From assembly GCA_039621445.1 (NCBI GenBank), contig CP154956.1, positions 55,025,419 to 55,089,418 on the forward strand: a DNA stretch of 64,000 nt, read 5' to 3'. The DNA is from Euglena gracilis. Lineage: Eukaryota > Euglenida > Euglenophyceae > Euglenales. Position numbers and translations under genes: made by a program. The notes below the pieces were generated by a model. It made no database searches, had not been told where the DNA came from, and worked only from the letters and a program-made list of their open reading frames with translations. This document shows positions 62,080 to 64,000 of the stretch, piece by piece. Numbering within the stretch: the stretch's first letter is position 1; each line of letters starts with the position of its first letter.

Positions 62080-64000
62080 ACAACACTCGTCGTGAGATTA
62101 TTGAAAATGTCAGTGGGTTGGTTATCCGGAAATTTAGGGTACTCTGGAAGTTCGGTGGGTTGGTCACCACAGGGTGGTTGGGGTGGTGGTTAACACCGTG
62201 GGGAGGTTGGGATGGTCCGGTAGCTGAGGGCGCGCACGACAGGGTATGAAATCCGTGTGGTCGGTGTCTAGAACATCACGGTGGTGGAATTATTAGGAAA
62301 TTCCATTGGAAAGACATTGGTGGTTTTGGGGAACACCACTGGAGGGTGTTGGTAGTTTGGTGGAATTAGTTTTCTGGAGGAGCTATGCGTGCGGATTACC
62401 AAGGGGCAGTTGGGTCATCCAGGACTTAAAGGGTAGAAACATCTCGGGATGTTATGGTTATCTGGAAGGTCAGATGGTAGGACACCATGGAGTGGTTTGG
62501 GGGGTCTGGAAGTTGAGGGCAGAACGTTGGGGGTGGAGTCCAGGCAGTCGGTGTGTGTGGAACACCATGGGGGGGTTTACATTGTAGAGAAGTCCGGCAG
62601 GTAGGATACTCTGGGTTGGTTGGAAGTTTGGTGGTGGGGTTGTACCGAAATTGGGATAAGACACCATGGGGGGCTCCACAAGTTCGGTAGGTTGAACGTC
62701 ACGAGGTGGTTTGGGCCCAGAAATTATTTATCCAGAAATTTACAATGCATTGAGCATCGTGGGTGTTCAAAAAGGATCCAGAAACTCAGAGGGTCGGACA
62801 GCACGGGGTGATTGGGGTCACATGGGTGATTCACCATGTGTGCAAAGGGTAAGCAAGAGTTGAGAGGGTCCAATGCTAAGGGGTGATGGGTTTATTTGGG
62901 AGTTGGGAGGGTAGAACACCAACAGGTTATTGGGAAGTGGGGTGGGTTGTGCATTATCCAAAGATTTAATGGGTACAAAACCATGTGGTGGTTGGGGTGG
63001 TCTAGAAATTGGGGTTGGTCATCACGGAGTGGTGGTGGTGGTCCAGAGGGATGGTGACTTAGACCAAGAGACCATGGGGGGTGGTGTGGCAGCTCAGTTG
63101 GCAAGGCACTGGCAATTGGGTGGGGGGAAACACCTGGAGGGAGTGTTTCTTATGCGAAAATTTTAGAATTTTGGGTGTCGTTTCTGCGCAAATTCAGGAG
63201 GATGGGTGTGTGGAACATCAGTGAGTGATTGATATTATCAAATAATCCGAAATGTAGAAACACCATGGGGTGGTGTGGTAATGCAGAAGTTCAGTGGGTA
63301 ACACCACAGGGTGGTTGGGATGGTCCGGAAATTAAGGGCAGAACGTTGGGGGGTGTCTGGGCAGTCAGCATGTACAACACCATGAGTGAGGGTTAAATTG
63401 TACAGGCGTGCGGCGAATAGAACACCACGGGTTGCTTGGGGTTGTTGCTTGGGGTCTGGAAGTTCGGTGGGTTGGACACCACAGGGCGGTTGGGGTTGTT
63501 TCAAAATTCAATGGGAAGAAACATCACAGGGTAGTTGAGGAAGGCCTGGAAATACGGTGGGTTGGAAAACAGGGAGTATTTGGGGTGGTCCAGAAGCTCG
63601 GAGGGCACGAGGTGCTTGGGGTGGAAAACTCGGTGGGTGGATTTACTCGGGAGTTGGAAGGGTGGAACACCATGGGGGGGCTGAAATAACATGAAATTTG
63701 ATGAATTTGAACGTGAATCTGAGCCGGAAAATAACAGGGTAAAACACCACAGGGTGGTTGTAGCATCCAGAAAAATGGTGGCATCCAGAAAGATGGTGGG
63801 TAGGACACTCTGTGAAGGTTGGGATGGGCCGATAGCTAAGGTTGCACACCACGTGGGGTGGGGTGGACCGGGAAGTTGGTGCGTAGTGCACCATAATGAT
63901 AAGATCATCCGGAAATGCTTTTAGTGGAATACTGGTAATGGGTCGGGAGAAAGATAAGAGTGGAGTCTTGGTTATGCGGAAATTTGGCACATTCGATTTC
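62080..64000. repeat. Degenerate tandem repeat field
   Basis: Recurring blocks of the type ACACCA(C/T)GGGGTGGTTGGG, then GGTCCAGAAGTTCGGTGGGT(T), repeat at roughly 45-50 base spacing (some double) to the end of the window, with strong strand asymmetry (G/T-rich on +). Reading frames across it are repeat products. The array continues past the window. Confidence 0.7.

Overview
This window looks like nuclear DNA of a eukaryote, probably an alga or other plastid-bearing protist. The genes are split into short exons by GT-AG introns, two of them encode bacterial-type organellar ribosomal proteins, and most of the rest is transposable elements. No rRNA, CRISPR array or bacterial operon was seen. 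The species cannot be named from sequence alone. Long C/G homopolymers are everywhere; they occur at the ends of small transposons and may also have stressed the assembly.

Region 1 (1-20 kb, + strand) holds two split genes. The first encodes an organellar ribosomal protein uL15 (exons near 174-292, possibly 472-519, and 2936-3070). The second encodes an organellar uL10 (exons 12624-12656, 12968-13081, 14208-14363, 16094-16195 and 16976-17197). A few unassigned exon candidates lie between them. The introns and spacers carry many small non-autonomous elements with terminal inverted repeats (TIRs), most with 8-bp target duplications and C-run/G-run palindromes. There are also clusters of perfect palindromes built on TTTGCGCAAA and several micro- and minisatellites.

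Region 2 (20-38 kb) is a nested pile of retroelements. A degraded Ty3-type gag-protease lies on the minus strand at 20.8-23.9 kb. Next comes a DIRS-like element interrupted by a Ty3-type chromodomain element whose LTRs lie at 25258-25922 and 36107-36767 and which is flanked by the 4-bp repeat CCCT. This Ty3 element has gag, a Dam-like methyltransferase domain and a chromo-integrase, but no protease, reverse transcriptase or RNase H. Its leader carries tRNA-like segments. A near-identical inverted copy of about 2.75 kb of the element's 3' LTR plus outside flank (23157-25907) sits inside it (33036-35786).

Region 3 (38-45.6 kb) has two DIRS-like tyrosine-recombinase retrotransposons, one on each strand, arranged tail to tail. 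Each encodes RT, RNase H, a Dam-like domain and a tyrosine recombinase, all broken by frameshifts.

Region 4 (46.7-55.6 kb) is a Ty3/chromovirus element on the + strand. Between its gag zinc knuckle and its protease it carries a cytosine-C5 DNA methyltransferase-like domain with the motifs FAGTGS, SPPC, ENP and KKPTRFW. This is the most striking feature of the window. The copy is broken by stop codons and frame changes.

Region 5 (55.6-64 kb) has no gene I can support. It holds low-complexity DNA, an AT-rich patch, AAAT microsatellites and two degenerate tandem repeat fields. Every retroelement with a readable pol region in this window carries a DNA-methyltransferase-like module.
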